64,000 nucleotides of DNA from Branchipolynoe longqiensis (GCA_030323885.1 CM059196.1:44105798-44169797), one strand, 5' to 3'. Counted from the first letter of the stretch, positions 44,261 through 55,884 are shown. The notes: generated by a model not told the origin, from the sequence alone. Numbers and translations: made by a program.

Positions 44261-44471
44261 TTTTTTTTGCTGCCAGCTTTAGTTAAACTGGCCCTACTGT
44301 AGCCGATGGCCTTACTGGCAGCATTGGTGATGATGATGATGGTGGTGTGGGTGGGGACTTTAAGTTATGATCCACTAGCAATTCTCGCTGACTGCAAAAA
44401 AATGACAAATGTTCATAGAAGAAAGACGGTATTAACAAGCTTTTGCCGTGGATTTTGCATCTAGAGCGTTG

Positions 44472-44473
44472 CA

Positions 44474-44522
<49 letters not shown>
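44472..44522. repeat. CA microsatellite
   Basis: About 24 repeats of ac. Confidence 0.96.
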
Positions 44523-44524
<2 letters not shown>

Positions 44525-44650
44525 TCAGAGATGGAGATGATGGGGTGACCGTCTGATGTAATAGTGGGGATGGTAGGTGTTGGAAGAGCCACTAGTATTT
44601 ATTATGTATGACAACTCCAGTAATTAATATATATATAATATATATATTAT

Positions 44651-44781
44651 ATAGTGAGATGGGCTCCCAATGGGGCAGCACTATAAAGCCGCCATGAAGG
44701 GGCGTACACTGTTACAAATCCGTAACCGACCTGAAATGACAGTAGATGTTGCTAGGATCTAAAGCCTCAACAAACAAACCT
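44651..44781 (+). mobile_element. SINE-1 3' half
   Basis: gggcagcactataaagccgc, then tgacagtagatgttgctagg and ctaaagcctcaacaaa. Preceded by an AT palindrome (tataatatatatattata). Confidence 0.85.
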
Positions 44782-45051
44782 CAGGCGATGACATACAGAT
44801 ACCCTATTGCAAGACCACAGTCAGACTTGTGTTAATTTGACACTGCAGTGGTTCCTGTTCCATTGACTGGTGCACTGGGTGAGTAGTCAGGCCAAGCCAC
44901 CACCTAATGCAGCTTATCAACTCGGGGCTAATTTCTAGGACAACTCCAATAACGCAATTAATTTGTTTTAAACACCCAGCCCTCAATTTTTGTTGGTACA
45001 TTAGTTGCTTAAGCAGGGGAAATTTCAGTTGCAGATGACTGGTCTTCCTCA

Positions 45052-45212
45052 TTCCACTGCTCCTTGCCCTATCCTAGTAATGCCGAGCGTCTGGCTAGGA
45101 AGCGACAAGTATCAATTTTTAAGTCATTGGTTTGACTCGACCAGGATTCGAACCCACGACCTACCAGCACGGGAAACGGACGCTCTAACTCATTCGGCCA
45201 TCCCGTCTGGTT
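45052..45212 (-). mobile_element. SINE-1 5' half
   Basis: Minus strand: ggatggccgaatgagttaga (A box), B box gggttcgaatcct, then atacttgtcgcttcctagcc. Ends within the body. Confidence 0.9.
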
Positions 45213-45393
45213 TTGACTTGATTACAGAGCATAATTGCATTGGTCTAAATGGCTCGATCCTTTGCAGTAATCAACCATAGACATCGCCAATTTCAATACA
45301 AAAAAGTTCTCCCATCGCCTGTTTTTGACTGAGTGTTGACAACCACAATCTGAGATACAATCATATCCATTAAAGGATTACATTTTAAAAAGC

Positions 45394-45692
45394 ACCGGAC
45401 GCATTAGCCGATTCGGTAAGAGCGCTGCCTTCCTTTACAGTTTATATCCCGGCCGAGTCAAACCAATGACGTACAAAACTGAAACTTGTGTCTACCTAGC
45501 CTGACACTCTGCATTACTAGGATAGGGTAAGGACTGGTTAGATCAGTATCAGAATAATGTGACTGAGTGGGATATTGGGTCATGCTACAGACGGCTTGGT
45601 CTCCCAGTGGGGCAGCACTGTCATAAGTCAGTGCCTGTCCTGATGATCTTAGAAGCTAGCTGTTGCCAGGAGGTAAAACCTAAACAAACGTC
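45394..45692 (+). mobile_element. SINE-1 copy with eroded B box
   Basis: Head gcattagccgattcggtaag. The B-box region is reduced to tttatatcccggccgagtca. Body complete, tail gccaggaggtaaaacctaaa. Confidence 0.85.
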
Positions 45693-46377
45693 ACAAGTTG
45701 TTTACACTTACAGTGGAATCTGCACCAAAACAGCTTTTGCTTGGATTTCAATATGGTCGCTGTTCATCCCCTTGGAGGTAAATATGTAACTAGGTAACCA
45801 TGGGGAATACAAAGTGCCATTGACATCCTGATACAGGATTCTGACCTATTAAATCAGGAGTAGCTCAGAAATACCACAAAGGCTTCTGTGAATATCTTTC
45901 ATAAAGATTAGCCCACAAATGAATAGTAGGCCTGTGATTTATTATTATTATTTATATTACTATTTATTATATTACTACTATTATTCTTATCTGCAGGCCT
46001 AGCCTAATGATAGGTCCGCGTTGTGCGCAGTACAGTAGCCACAGTGACAACGCTGTCACAGTGACAATACACATAACTGTACTGTCACAGTGACAACGCA
46101 CACACAACTTGTTAGATGTTAGACCAGCGCAACACTACATAAAGCACGATTGACATTCAAATAATCACCATCACTACACTCTAGGTATCATGCTATGGGG
46201 CTTTGTGTGTAAAAAAGAAAAAAACAGTGAAATAGATACATGTATATTCCAATAGTGTAAGAAAAGATTTGATATTGGTTAATGTTTCACTCCAATAAAA
46301 AAAATAGTTTAAGTTGAACGCATTTTTTATTTTGGGTTTTAATTGTTTAATAAAATATATCGAAATTTGTGTCCACC
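45693..46377. other. No gene recognised
   Basis: Includes a short ttattattatt run (45938-45985) and a duplicated gtacagtagcc/actgtcacagtgacaa motif near 46030-46100. Nothing coding. Confidence 0.4.
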
Positions 46378-46701
46378 CTTAAAGTTGCATAATTCGATGA
46401 TTTTGAGTTTCTGCCATAATTAATTTTTAACAATTATTTGTATTAACATATTACATATTATTAACATATTAGGTTGCTCATTGTTGTCCACGTTACCTTA
46501 GTTTGACGTGACTTTTATATTAAAGCTTGGATATATTTGAAGTAAAAACGTGCTCAATAAATGTTGGCGTGCACACCAAAACGGTGGATATAAATATTTA
46601 ACGAGTGTACCAGTGCCAAAATTGGTTATATAGCATCAAATCTAGGTCAGTATTTTGGTTTTGAAAACTTGATGCTTTCATCGGACTATGCAGCTTTAAT
46701 G
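46378..46701 (-). mobile_element. MITE-B copy (324 bp)
   Basis: Left end cttaaagttgcataattcga, right end cggactatgcagctttaa. Interior orientation is opposite to most copies (gtgcacaccaaaacgg). Confidence 0.85.
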
Positions 46702-47964
46702 GTGTTGGTGTGTCGGTAGAAGTTGTCCAAATTTATTTTTGGATTATTGGATTGAAATATACATTTGCAAAATGCCCATAAGGGGATTAGACTACATCAC
46801 GGTTCCAGCGGCGCGGTGCATTGTGGGATGTGTCAGAGCAAAACAAAGCCGCGAGAAGCTCATGGCACATGCTAATACACTGGGTGCAGCAATGAAATCT
46901 GCTAGTTTCAGCTCATCTCAACTCTTGTTTGAAACATAGAATACCAACTAAAAAAATATATATAATAAATTAAGATATTAATCTTTTATCCAGCATTGCA
47001 TTTACATCAATATAATCAGCACACCTTATGCCATGTGCATTTAGATTTAGACAAATCTAGGCACTCAGACTAGTGTTAGAGCCATAGCCAGAGTCAGTTT
47101 TATTTATTTTATTCATGTTTTTATTTATATTCTATGGTTAATGACATAGGCCCCTATGTAGAAATAGAAAATGAGTAGGGTTAATCAGATATTGGTTATA
47201 TATTTCTTTGAAACAAGTTTTTGTTGACACATTTGATATTTTAATATTTAGAACAAGAATTACTTCTGACTAATCAATGGTGATGTAAACATCAGCCTGT
47301 ACAGTGACTGAAATTGTATGTTTCTTAGCTCAAAATGCTTAATTAATGAGAGTTGTATCTTAAACATCTTCATTATATTATTATATTGCATCCTTCCATC
47401 TATGTTTGTGCCAAATTGTTATGTATTTCTATTTATTTTGAATAAAATGCTAGTTTTGCCCTACGCATATCGGCAAACTCAATGGCAGTACACCTTTGCT
47501 TTGCTCCTGGCCCCGTTTTCAGCGCATGCGCAGTCGGAACCGTGATGTAGTCTATTATGTCGAATTTGTTGGTTAATTAAACAAATGCAATGCACAACTC
47601 GCAGCAGTTATACTGCACTGCGACCAGGAAGCACGTGCTTTAGTATCTGAAGGTGTTACGGGCAGCCCTCCATAGACACGAGGCAAGTGCACCTGCACCG
47701 GAAGTTGACGAAGGGCAGCCTGGGAACGGGGAGGCGGGTCACATTCATCAACTGTGACTTACTTGTACATTGTGGAAGCGGTGCTTTCTTTGTAAAAGCA
47801 ACATTTGGCCACGCACTATTTTCCAACCCTGTATGTGAAATATGCACGCAACATTATGTAACAGGGGCATCAATTATATATAACACCTACACAGGGGTGC
47901 CCATATGGATATGGACAAGTATGCAGGATACCGCTACCAGTTTCCAAAGGTTGGGCTACCATTG
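46702..47964. other. No gene recognised
   Basis: A CpG-bearing patch at 46795-46860 (cagcggcgcggtgcattgtg) and a short TR205-like piece near 47460-47490 (catatcggcaaactcaatgg). Frames of 63-103 codons near 47.3-48.0 kb have no recognisable domain. Confidence 0.4.
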
Positions 47965-48268
47965 CAGGTGTCCTGTCATCAGAAGGATAGTTAAATGAGG
48001 CAAATTGAGTTTGTGCTTTGAGAAATGGTTCGCACATGGCTATGGTTCACCTATCACAGGAGTCATTTCAGAGAGGTACTAAAGGATGTAGCACACGCAC
48101 ATGTACAGAGACTCCGCTTTGAACATTGAGGGTATGTGTGTCATAAACACTAGTACCTGTCTTCAGTGACCCCTGCGATCAACAAACCTGTGCCATGTGC
48201 GAACAATGTTTCAAGGCACAACACTGTTTTCGTCTCATTTGACTGTCATTCAGATGACAGGACACCTG
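47965..48268. mobile_element. TIR element with about 80-bp inverted ends (304 bp)
   Basis: Left caggtgtcctgtcatcagaa and right ttcagatgacaggacacctg. The match continues inward to ggttcgcacatgg/ccatgtgcgaac, roughly 80 bases with mismatches. No unambiguous target duplication. Confidence 0.82.
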
Positions 48269-48292
48269 CTATGTTGAGACAATATTGGTTTG

Positions 48293-48654
48293 TTTGGTTT
48301 GGTTGTTGTTGTTTTACATCCTAGCAACAGCTAAGGTCATATCAGGACAGGTACCGACTTGTGACAGTGCACATTAATGGTGACTTTATAGTGCTGCCCC
48401 ACTGGGAGACCAGGCCGCCAGCACCATGACCTGATATCCCACTCAGTCACATTATCCTGACACTGAGCCAACCAGTCCTTGCCCTATCCTAATAATGCCG
48501 AGCGCCTGGCTAGGAAGCAACAAGTATCAATTTTTAAGTCATTGGTTTGACTCTACCATGGTTCGAACCCATGATCCCAAGGTCTCCCAACACAGGAGAC
48601 GGACGGTCTGAATGCAGATAAATATATATTTCAAATTTGACCATCCCGACGGGC
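48293..48654 (-). mobile_element. SINE-1 copy with foreign 28-bp patch in its head
   Basis: Tail tttggttgttgttgttttac, complete body, B box gttcgaaccatgg on the minus strand. The A-box segment is replaced by aatgcagataaatatatatt and the next eight bases before gaccatcccgacgggcc. Confidence 0.88.
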
Positions 48655-49647
48655 CTATAGGTGATAACGGCCAGACACAGCTGGTATACAGTGCCTAAAG
48701 CCCCTCACAGGTGGCGCCAGTGTTGCCCATGCTGTACTACACAGAGTCAGTTAAATAGGATACAGTGAATATAATATTACATAGGGAACTGAAGATAGAT
48801 AGTGTCCTTCATATTCCCATAATGGATTATAGAGCACATATATATATATATAAATACCCTCTTTGTTTTCTGACAGATCCAATAATCCAAGTGTTCGATA
48901 TGAATGTGCTATTTAGGACTAGCCAAGTCCAGTCACCCCTTCCTCCTGTTGATCTATCGATCATTGATAGGAATAACCACAAATCGATAACATTGTATCC
49001 CGTCCTCTCAAGTGAATGAAAAATTAAGTAGAACACTGGAATTGAAATTACCTTCTTTTTCTCTCTCTTTAGAAATAAGATTGAAACGGAATGAAATGGG
49101 AGAAAACTACAGCATTAGATCTTCAGTGCACTCTGAAATTCTATTAAGAGCAGAATCTATTAGTATTACAGCAATTTGACCTTGAGAATCATCTCATTTT
49201 GACTAGAAGTAGAAGGCTGAAAGCTAAGTAACCCCCCCCCCCTTTTTTTTCTTCTTAAAAAAGAAAGAACTAGACTGATCTAAAATGAAATAGGAGAATA
49301 TTGCACCTTTAGTTTGTTGGTGCATTGAGGAATTATTTTAATAGCATAACTTATTAATTAAATTTAACCATGATAAAGGCCACCCAAGGGGTGAAAAGAA
49401 AACAACAAAAAACAATTAAGGGTGTGGTAAATCTCTTCCTTTCTGTGAATCATTTCCTGCCACAGATATTTGGGAAATAACTGCAAGTTCCCGGTTAATG
49501 CATGCAACCCGCTTTGGGCGCACAAAGGAGTGCAAACATGAAAGAGCTCTTCGGAACAGAACTGAACTAAAGATTTCACATAACACATATACAGTGGCTT
49601 GGGTCATCTAATTAATCTGAGCTCAGTGAGAGAACTAAGCTTGTTTC
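48655..49647. other. No gene recognised
   Basis: Poly-C/T run near 49232-49252. Frames of 63-84 codons without domains. Confidence 0.4.
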
Positions 49648-49990
49648 AAAATTGCACGATCCAAATGAAACCGAAACATTTCTGAAAGCAAAACATGTGC
49701 TTAGATTTTACCCTACATATCCAATTTTGATACATTTAATATAAATGTATTGCGACCTGGAAAGAATAGTTCAATTTTAGCAGAACCTATGTTACAAGTC
49801 ATACATGCCTATGCAGTATTTTGGTGTGTACACCAAATTTATTTGGAATGGTTTCAATTCAAATATATCCAAAGTTAATCTTTTAAAATAAGTTACTCCA
49901 ATCTAAGATAAAAGAGATAACATATCAATCTAATATTTTTTCTTTTAAAACATAACAGAAAATGAAACCCCATCGGATTATGCAACTGTA
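49648..49990 (+). mobile_element. MITE-B copy, left end eroded
   Basis: Left end aaaattgcacgatccaaatg, right end ccatcggattatgcaact. Interior tgtgtacaccaaatttattt. Confidence 0.78.
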
Positions 49991-50629
49991 TTCAAGTTGA
50001 TTACACCAAGACAAGGCCCGATTCTCATTCTGACCCGACCATACTTGATCAGGAACCGCGAAATATTCCCAATGAGGTTGGGTATTTGTGAGTAATACGG
50101 TGTATTTCTCAACGCCACCGTTAGATCTGTGTCACCATTACACAAACCCCGAGTAAACAGGACATGCTGGTCTACTGGTATTTGGCTACCCTAAGCCTAA
50201 GGGACTAGTGAGAGTACACAGGCCGTAGGGCCTCTATCCCACCTATAGGAACTATGGACAGATATAACTATTTAAACAAACAAATATGTTCGCCTTTGAT
50301 GCCGAATAACCACAGTTCCATAATTAGCTGACATTTTTCAAACAACACTTTAGATTTTGAGCAGTCAGTAATTAGAACCATTTACCAATGTCGAAATTGG
50401 AATGTATTTGATAGCTATTAAATCGAACAGAAGCAAAGCCAAAAGTGGGGAAAATGTATTGGACTAGTTATTTAATCACGGGACTCTCTTATTTCCACTG
50501 AACTCAAATTTTCGCTTTCGGAAAACATGTCAAACCTAGCTCTTAAAATTCTCAATTTTTAAACTTACCCACATGTAGGCCTACTCAAACGAATAAAACA
50601 AAAAAGCTGTTTAAAAAACCAATAAAACT
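49991..50629. other. No feature recognised
   Basis: No gene or repeat family identified. Confidence 0.4.
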
Positions 50630-50993
50630 ACTGTACGCTGGAGATACGTTCGAAGTATGTTATGCATCCGTTGGCTGTACGCGGACTGCATGGCTGAACG
50701 TACAGCTAATGTGTGCGTAACATACGCCAAGCATATGAGAAACATATGAGCCATACGGCGACATCTATTGAAAATTTTGAACATGCACAAAATATATTTG
50801 TTTGTTGTTTGTTTGTTGTTGTTTTATGTCCTAGCAACATCTAAGGTCAGATATTTAGCGGCTCGACCTATGCCACCGTACCCCGAGCATACTTGACATA
50901 TGCCCAACCTAAACGTAACCTATGCCGACGTGTTGGTCGAAAATCGCATATGTCAGCATACGCTAATGCCATACGTCGTAGTGTGACAGCCCC
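50630..50993. mobile_element. HARB element, left-truncated, with SINE tail insert
   Basis: Right end ccatacgtcgtagtgtgaca matches the 35.7-kb element, as do cgctggagatacg and gacgtgttggtcgaaaatc. A minus-strand SINE-1 tail fragment lies at about 50797-50850. The left terminal repeat is missing. Confidence 0.8.
50797..50850 (-). mobile_element. SINE-1 3'-end fragment inside HARB
   Basis: gtttgtttgttgttgtttta, then tgtcctagcaacatctaagg. Only about 50 bases of tail are present. Confidence 0.8.
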
Positions 50994-51079
50994 TTCACCC
51001 ACTTAAATCATGTCATCATGTACAACAGACACAAACCATATTTTAATTTTATTCTTAATGGGAAATTTGTCGTGAAAAT

Positions 51080-51465
51080 TCACCAATGGGAACTAATAGA
51101 CAATATCCACAACGCATGGGATATCTGAAGGCGACAACGAACACTACAGTTGTGTGACCGTTGCCGCAGCGCATACAAAAGCTATGGAAATTACTAACTT
51201 TCAAATGCACATATGTCAGTACAATTTTGGGATATTTTGAAAATTCCAAAAGTATATTGTTTTTGGATCATTGGAGCTTCCAAGAAAAATTAAATTTTCT
51301 GGACCCTTTTGAAAATTTTAGGAGGGTACCAAACTAGTCAGTCACTATTAATACACAATATCCACAATACATGTGACATCTGACGGTGATGATGAACACT
51401 ACGGTTGTGGGACCGTTGCCACAGCGCATGCATGTGAATATTGTGTATTGGTGGCGAGTTCCTGT
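51080..51465. repeat. Diverged direct repeat pair, about 100 bp
   Basis: caatatccacaacgcatggg at 51101 and caatatccacaatacatgtg near 51357, both followed by gaacactac(a/g)gttgtg and gaccgttgcc(g/a)cagcgc. The second copy also ends in an inverted match (gtgaatattgtgtatt). Confidence 0.75.
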
Positions 51466-52229
51466 TGCTGGGTAATTAGTCACATCAATCAATTGGGCTT
51501 TCTGTGCTAATTTTAGGGATATCTAGACAAATACCAACAAAGCGACATGTCGACCAATGTACACCGTACTGCGCTATTAATCAACTATGATGATGCAGAA
51601 TTCCCAGCCTCCAACGGTTAATCAAATAAAATCAACAGCTGGTGCATCGCTGTTGATATTTGACATCTCTCTGAGCTGGTCTTTTGAGATGTGTGTAAAG
51701 GAGGATGTGGTTAACTTCGCTACAGTAGTTTACTGCTGTCATTTTACAGGCACCTCTTGGATAATATGATCTCTGCAAATCCCTTCATACCTTTTTCACT
51801 GCTGTGCTTGATATTGTCATTAGAATTACTTAAGAAATATGTATGAGCGAAAAGAAAAAGACAAACAGTCGCTCGCGTGAATAGCACATTAAAATTTACT
51901 TTCAATATTTAGTAAGTCATAGTTAAAGTTATGATAGTAGTTGCACTAAGCATGTCAAATCAAAGACTGAGAGTAATAATATAGACACTACATAGTCATA
52001 GGATGGATACGATAGCATTAGTGATTAAATGACTAGTATAATAATGTAAATGTATTAAGAGTACCAACAGACAATTCAAATTTGTCAAAAGGGTCAGAAT
52101 CGTTGACTGAGACATTATAGTTAAAACTAAAGTTATGATAAATCTCCGAAGCATGATACATCAATAATTGGAGATAAATACCCAGGTTGATACACAGTAA
52201 TGACAGTTACTGAGTTAGCATGATAATGA
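51466..52229. other. No gene recognised
   Basis: No repeat family or coding feature identified. Confidence 0.4.
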
Positions 52230-53000
52230 CTAGTACTACTAGTACTAGTGGGGGGGGTCTACTAGTAGCATGTTATGGGGCTGTCACACTACGACGTAAC
52301 GACGTCAAAGTAGGGAGAACGTGAAGAACGTTGAACTTCTCGGCGTAGTATGCAAATTTGGGCACAAGTTGAACGTGGATGCAGCGTAGTGGACGAGAGA
52401 GTAACGTCAGTAAAGCGTAGTGATACCGTCGTTCGACGAGTGAGGTGAACGTAATGACGCTGACGGAACGTTATTCCATCGTCAGAAGAACGTTACGTGA
52501 CGTTAGCTACGTCATGAGACGTTGAACGTACGTTGAATGCACGTTCTCCTGACGTTCCCATTACGCCCCTTGGACATTTGCACTTGGTTTAATGGGGTTC
52601 AACGTAGTGGAACGTAGTTGAACGTAGTGAGGAGCGTTGGAATAACGTCCGTTTAACGTCATTGACGTTCGCTGAACGTGAACAGAACGTACGGCGAACG
52701 TAAACCCTTACGTTCGTCCTACGTCTAAACTTTTGAACATGTCCAAAACCTCGACGGAACTCGACGTCACTCTAACGTCATTATGACGTCATCATAACGT
52801 AATCCAACGTACATCAACGTAATGACGAAATATCACCACGTTAGGCTCACGTTGGCTCATCACGTCGTAGTGTGACAGGGGTATTACATATAAATCCCGT
52901 GCTACTAGAGCCTAGTAGAAGTAGTAGCCTAGGCCCTAGTACAATTACTAGCAGCACTGCTAGTATGCCTACTACTAGTACTAGTAGTAGGACAACTAAT
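52230..53000. repeat. CTAGTA-rich simple sequence split by a HARB element
   Basis: actagtactactagtactag at 52230-52270 and ctactagtactagtagtagg at 52970-52992, with ctagtag words between 52900 and 52970. The HARB element at 52276-52883 sits within this patch. Confidence 0.75.
52276..52883. mobile_element. HARB element saturated with ACGT (608 bp, TTA TSD)
   Basis: Left end TGGGGCTGTCACACTACGAC, right end GTCGTAGTGTGACAGGGGTA, TTA at 52273-52275 and 52884-52886. By hand I count about 37 ACGT tetramers in 608 bases (about 2.4 expected), mostly as aacgt or acgtt and spread through the element. No coding capacity. Confidence 0.92.
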
Positions 53001-53324
53001 ACCAAGCCTTCCAGTGATTTGAAATTTTAATACCATGAACTGCTTTCAAAGTTTCAGTCCGACAAGTTTTGAGACTCGACAAGTTTTAGATACAAGATTA
53101 CCATAACCGTCCTTAGTTATTTATTCACTATTGTATTGAGTATTGTAGGACCGGAATAACAACACTCAGCAAGCAATCAGCCTACCAAATTCCGTATATT
53201 TTGTATCAAGCTATCAAATACTAAATAATAGTTGCCTCATAAGAGTTTACTAAGTCTAAGTAGTGGCAGTCGATTCCTGGGATATCATCACATCAGCTGG
53301 CTAGAGTAAAACAACTTAAACTAA

Positions 53325-53683
53325 AGTTAAAGCTGCATAGTCCAATGAAACATAAAATTTTCAAAACCAAAAAGATTATCTAGAATTGATTCTACATATC
53401 TAACTTAGATGTTGATGCACATATTAAACAGTTGGTGCTACATAAAATGGAATACTGAGGCAATTTAATAGAACCTTTTACTACTCAAATCTATGATGTT
53501 GGAGTTTTGGTGTGCTTGCTGAAACTAATTTGACATGTTTGCAATTCAAATATCTCAAAAGTTATCCATCTAAAATAGAAGTTACTTCAAATCAAAGTCA
53601 ATGTAGATTATAACCACCAATTTAATATATTTATCTCAGCAAAATGACAAGCTCAAAACCATCGGATTATGCAACTTTAACAA
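53325..53683 (+). mobile_element. MITE-B, best-preserved copy (359 bp)
   Basis: Left end gttaaagctgcatagtccaa, right end tcggattatgcaactttaac. Interior holds caatttaatagaacctttta, tttggtgtgcttgctg and gttacttcaaatcaaagtca. Ends are nearly symmetric over about 21 bases. Confidence 0.88.
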
Positions 53684-53699
53684 GTAAAAGTAACAGTAA

Positions 53700-53905
53700 C
53701 ACTGCTGCTGCACCGATACTCAGTCAGTCAGTGATAGTGATAGGCATATGATACACCTAATATTAGTAATAAGTAAGTGTAACTGTAAAGACCAACAGTC
53801 TTGAACAGACAACAGTAACACTCACTGACTCAGTCTCAGAGTAACAGTAACACTAAGTTGACTAACTGTCTAACAGTAACACTAACACTTCTAACAGTGA
53901 CAGAA
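53700..53905. repeat. AACAGTAACACT-rich simple sequence
   Basis: aacagtaacact recurs irregularly about seven times among cactgactcagtc words. Confidence 0.7.
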
Positions 53906-53976
53906 TATGCCTTTTCTCTTGCTTTATTTTTATTGGGGAGGGAGAGAGAGGTGCTTCTTTGTCATACTTCTCTGCG

Positions 53977-54390
53977 CTACATACACTGTCCTGGGCTGTG
54001 GTGCAGGGGCAGACGTGCTTGCTGTACAGTGTAGGTGACGGCCCAGGGCCCTCCACAGCCCGTCACAGACCACGGACACGGTCTCCCCTCGCAATCTGAT
54101 CCCAACGTTCGTTTGTTTACCCCGTGGTCTTCAGTTCGCACATCTCCCCTCCCCAGAAAGCAACCATTTAAAAAAGAAATAAACATAATTGAATTACTCA
54201 CCCAGAACGAATCCTGGAACATAGTTATTCCTGTCCGTGTCCCACCAAATAAGCACGTAATTTGCAAGTCCACTAAGGGTGCATTTGAACTACACAAAAC
54301 TCCACCAACTGGCTCTCTTTTTTGCCTTGATCGTATTTTTGTTTCAAGACGGAGAGCAGATCCGCAGTGAATACTCTGACACAACTTCAC
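53977..54390 (-). other. Open frame with strong splice donor, possible exon
   Basis: A 137-codon minus-strand frame. Read on that strand, ttcgttctgggtgagtaatt near 54187-54206 contains a near-consensus GGTGAGTAA donor about two-thirds of the way along the frame, so an exon could end there. The product would contain PVGGVLCSS and CLFGGTRTGITMFQDS, which I do not recognise. No acceptor or neighbouring exon found. A plus-strand frame of 111 codons overlaps it. Chance is possible. Confidence 0.25.
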
Positions 54391-54583
54391 AAGTTGTAGC
54401 GCTGATTAGCAAATCAGGTCGATAAAACTAATTTCAAGTGTTGTATATGTATGGAAATATTTTTGATAAATTCCCATGTGTTTCCTTTGTTAACAGAGTG
54501 ACTAGTTATTATTATTTGTCAATATTACTGGCACGTCATGATAAGACAACTTGGCTTTCTGTTCCAGTAACTTGTACCGCGAT

Positions 54584-55265
54584 CTGAACCAGAGAGCCTG
54601 TATATAAACAGATGAGAGGGACAACTCCCATACTAGAGCATGTAACAGCTGCCGACCACTCCCGTAACTAGAGGCTGTAACGGAGCTGCCGACTGTGGCG
54701 CTCCAAGTGGTGGTTGTTGAACAGCTTAAGCATATGGGCAAACCTCAAGGCATTGTCAATGGCGGTGAGCAGTCTTCATACAGAAAAAGTGAAATATCTC
54801 TAAAACTACACTACATAGAAACAAACTGTTTGGAACACATATAGAAAACATATTTAACAATGAGACTATATTAAATTTACATGGCTAGGGTTCTGAATTT
54901 CTATTAATTTTGAATAAAATACACGTTTTGCACTACACGTACGGCAAACTCAAGGCATTGTCAATGGCGGTGAGCAATCTTCATACAGAAAACGTTAAAT
55001 ATCTCTAAAACTACACCACATAGAAACAAACCGCTTGGAAGACATATAGAAAACATGTCTACCAAAAGGATTATATTAAATTGATAAGGTTAGGCTTCTG
55101 GATTTCTATTAATTTTGAATAAAAACAAATGTTTTGCATTGAGCGTACTGGCAAACTCATGGCTTGTTCAACACTAACCGCCAGGAACGCCACTGTAGCC
55201 TGTGTTACCGTTTTTCGCGGGAGTTGTCCCTCTCATCTGTTTATATACACGCTCTCTGTCTGAAC
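54584..55265. mobile_element. Fold-back element carrying TR205 units (682 bp)
   Basis: Arms of about 46 bp: left (54584-54629) holds acagatgagagggacaactc, right (55219-55265) its inverse gagttgtccctctcatctgt; only a few mismatches. Between the arms, 54735-55165 is two tandem TR205 units in minus orientation. Confidence 0.85.
54735..55165 (-). repeat. Two TR205 units inside the fold-back element
   Basis: ggcattgtcaatggcggtga at 54752 and again at about 54957 (205-bp period), each followed by cagaaaa and gtgaaatatctc-like sequence. The TR205 end sequences are absent. Confidence 0.88.
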
Positions 55266-55289
55266 TACCACTTCCCGCCTCACTCCCAA

Positions 55290-55636
55290 TGGATTTGTTT
55301 GTTTGTTGTTTTAAGTCCTAGCACCATCTAAGGTCATGTCAGGACGGGTACGGACTTGTGACAGTGCGCACTCATGGCGACTTTATAGTGCTGCCCCAGT
55401 GGGAGACCAGGCTGACAGCACCATGTCCATGATCGACTCAGTCACATTATCCTGACACTGAGCCAACCAGTCCTTGCCCTATCCTAATAATGCCGAGCGC
55501 CAGACTAGGAAGTGACAAGTATCAATTTTTAAGCCATTGGTTTGACTCAACCAGGGTGTGAAGCCACAAACCCGTGGGTTCGGATCCCCTGATCTCCCAA
55601 AATACAGGAGACGGACGCTCAACTCATCCGTCTGGT
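55290..55636 (-). mobile_element. SINE-1, full-length copy with duplicated head segment
   Basis: Tail tttgtttgttgttttaagtc, full body. The tRNA head is disturbed: gccacaaacccgtgggttcg precedes atctcccaaaatacaggaga. Confidence 0.88.
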
Positions 55637-55884
55637 ACCACTACCAATGGAAAGGTTTTCCCTTTCAGTTTCAGCACATTTTCAGATGCTTCAAATATAT
55701 ATTTGCTCTGTCTGAAGCATAAACACCGTTTCTTAACACGGATGACCATATTGGAAAGCATTGACTATATACACTAAAAGGATTTATAATTTCGGGTAAA
55801 ATTTCGGGCCCCTTTGACTTTATTTCTACTGTGAATTAGTTCGGGGCAACTTTGATTATGGAATGTAGAGGGTTATGACTGTGT

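Noticed and set aside
43976..44302. 108-codon plus-strand frame in the CpG-rich segment
   Set aside because: No domain, and overlapping minus-strand frames are equally open. Composition alone explains it.
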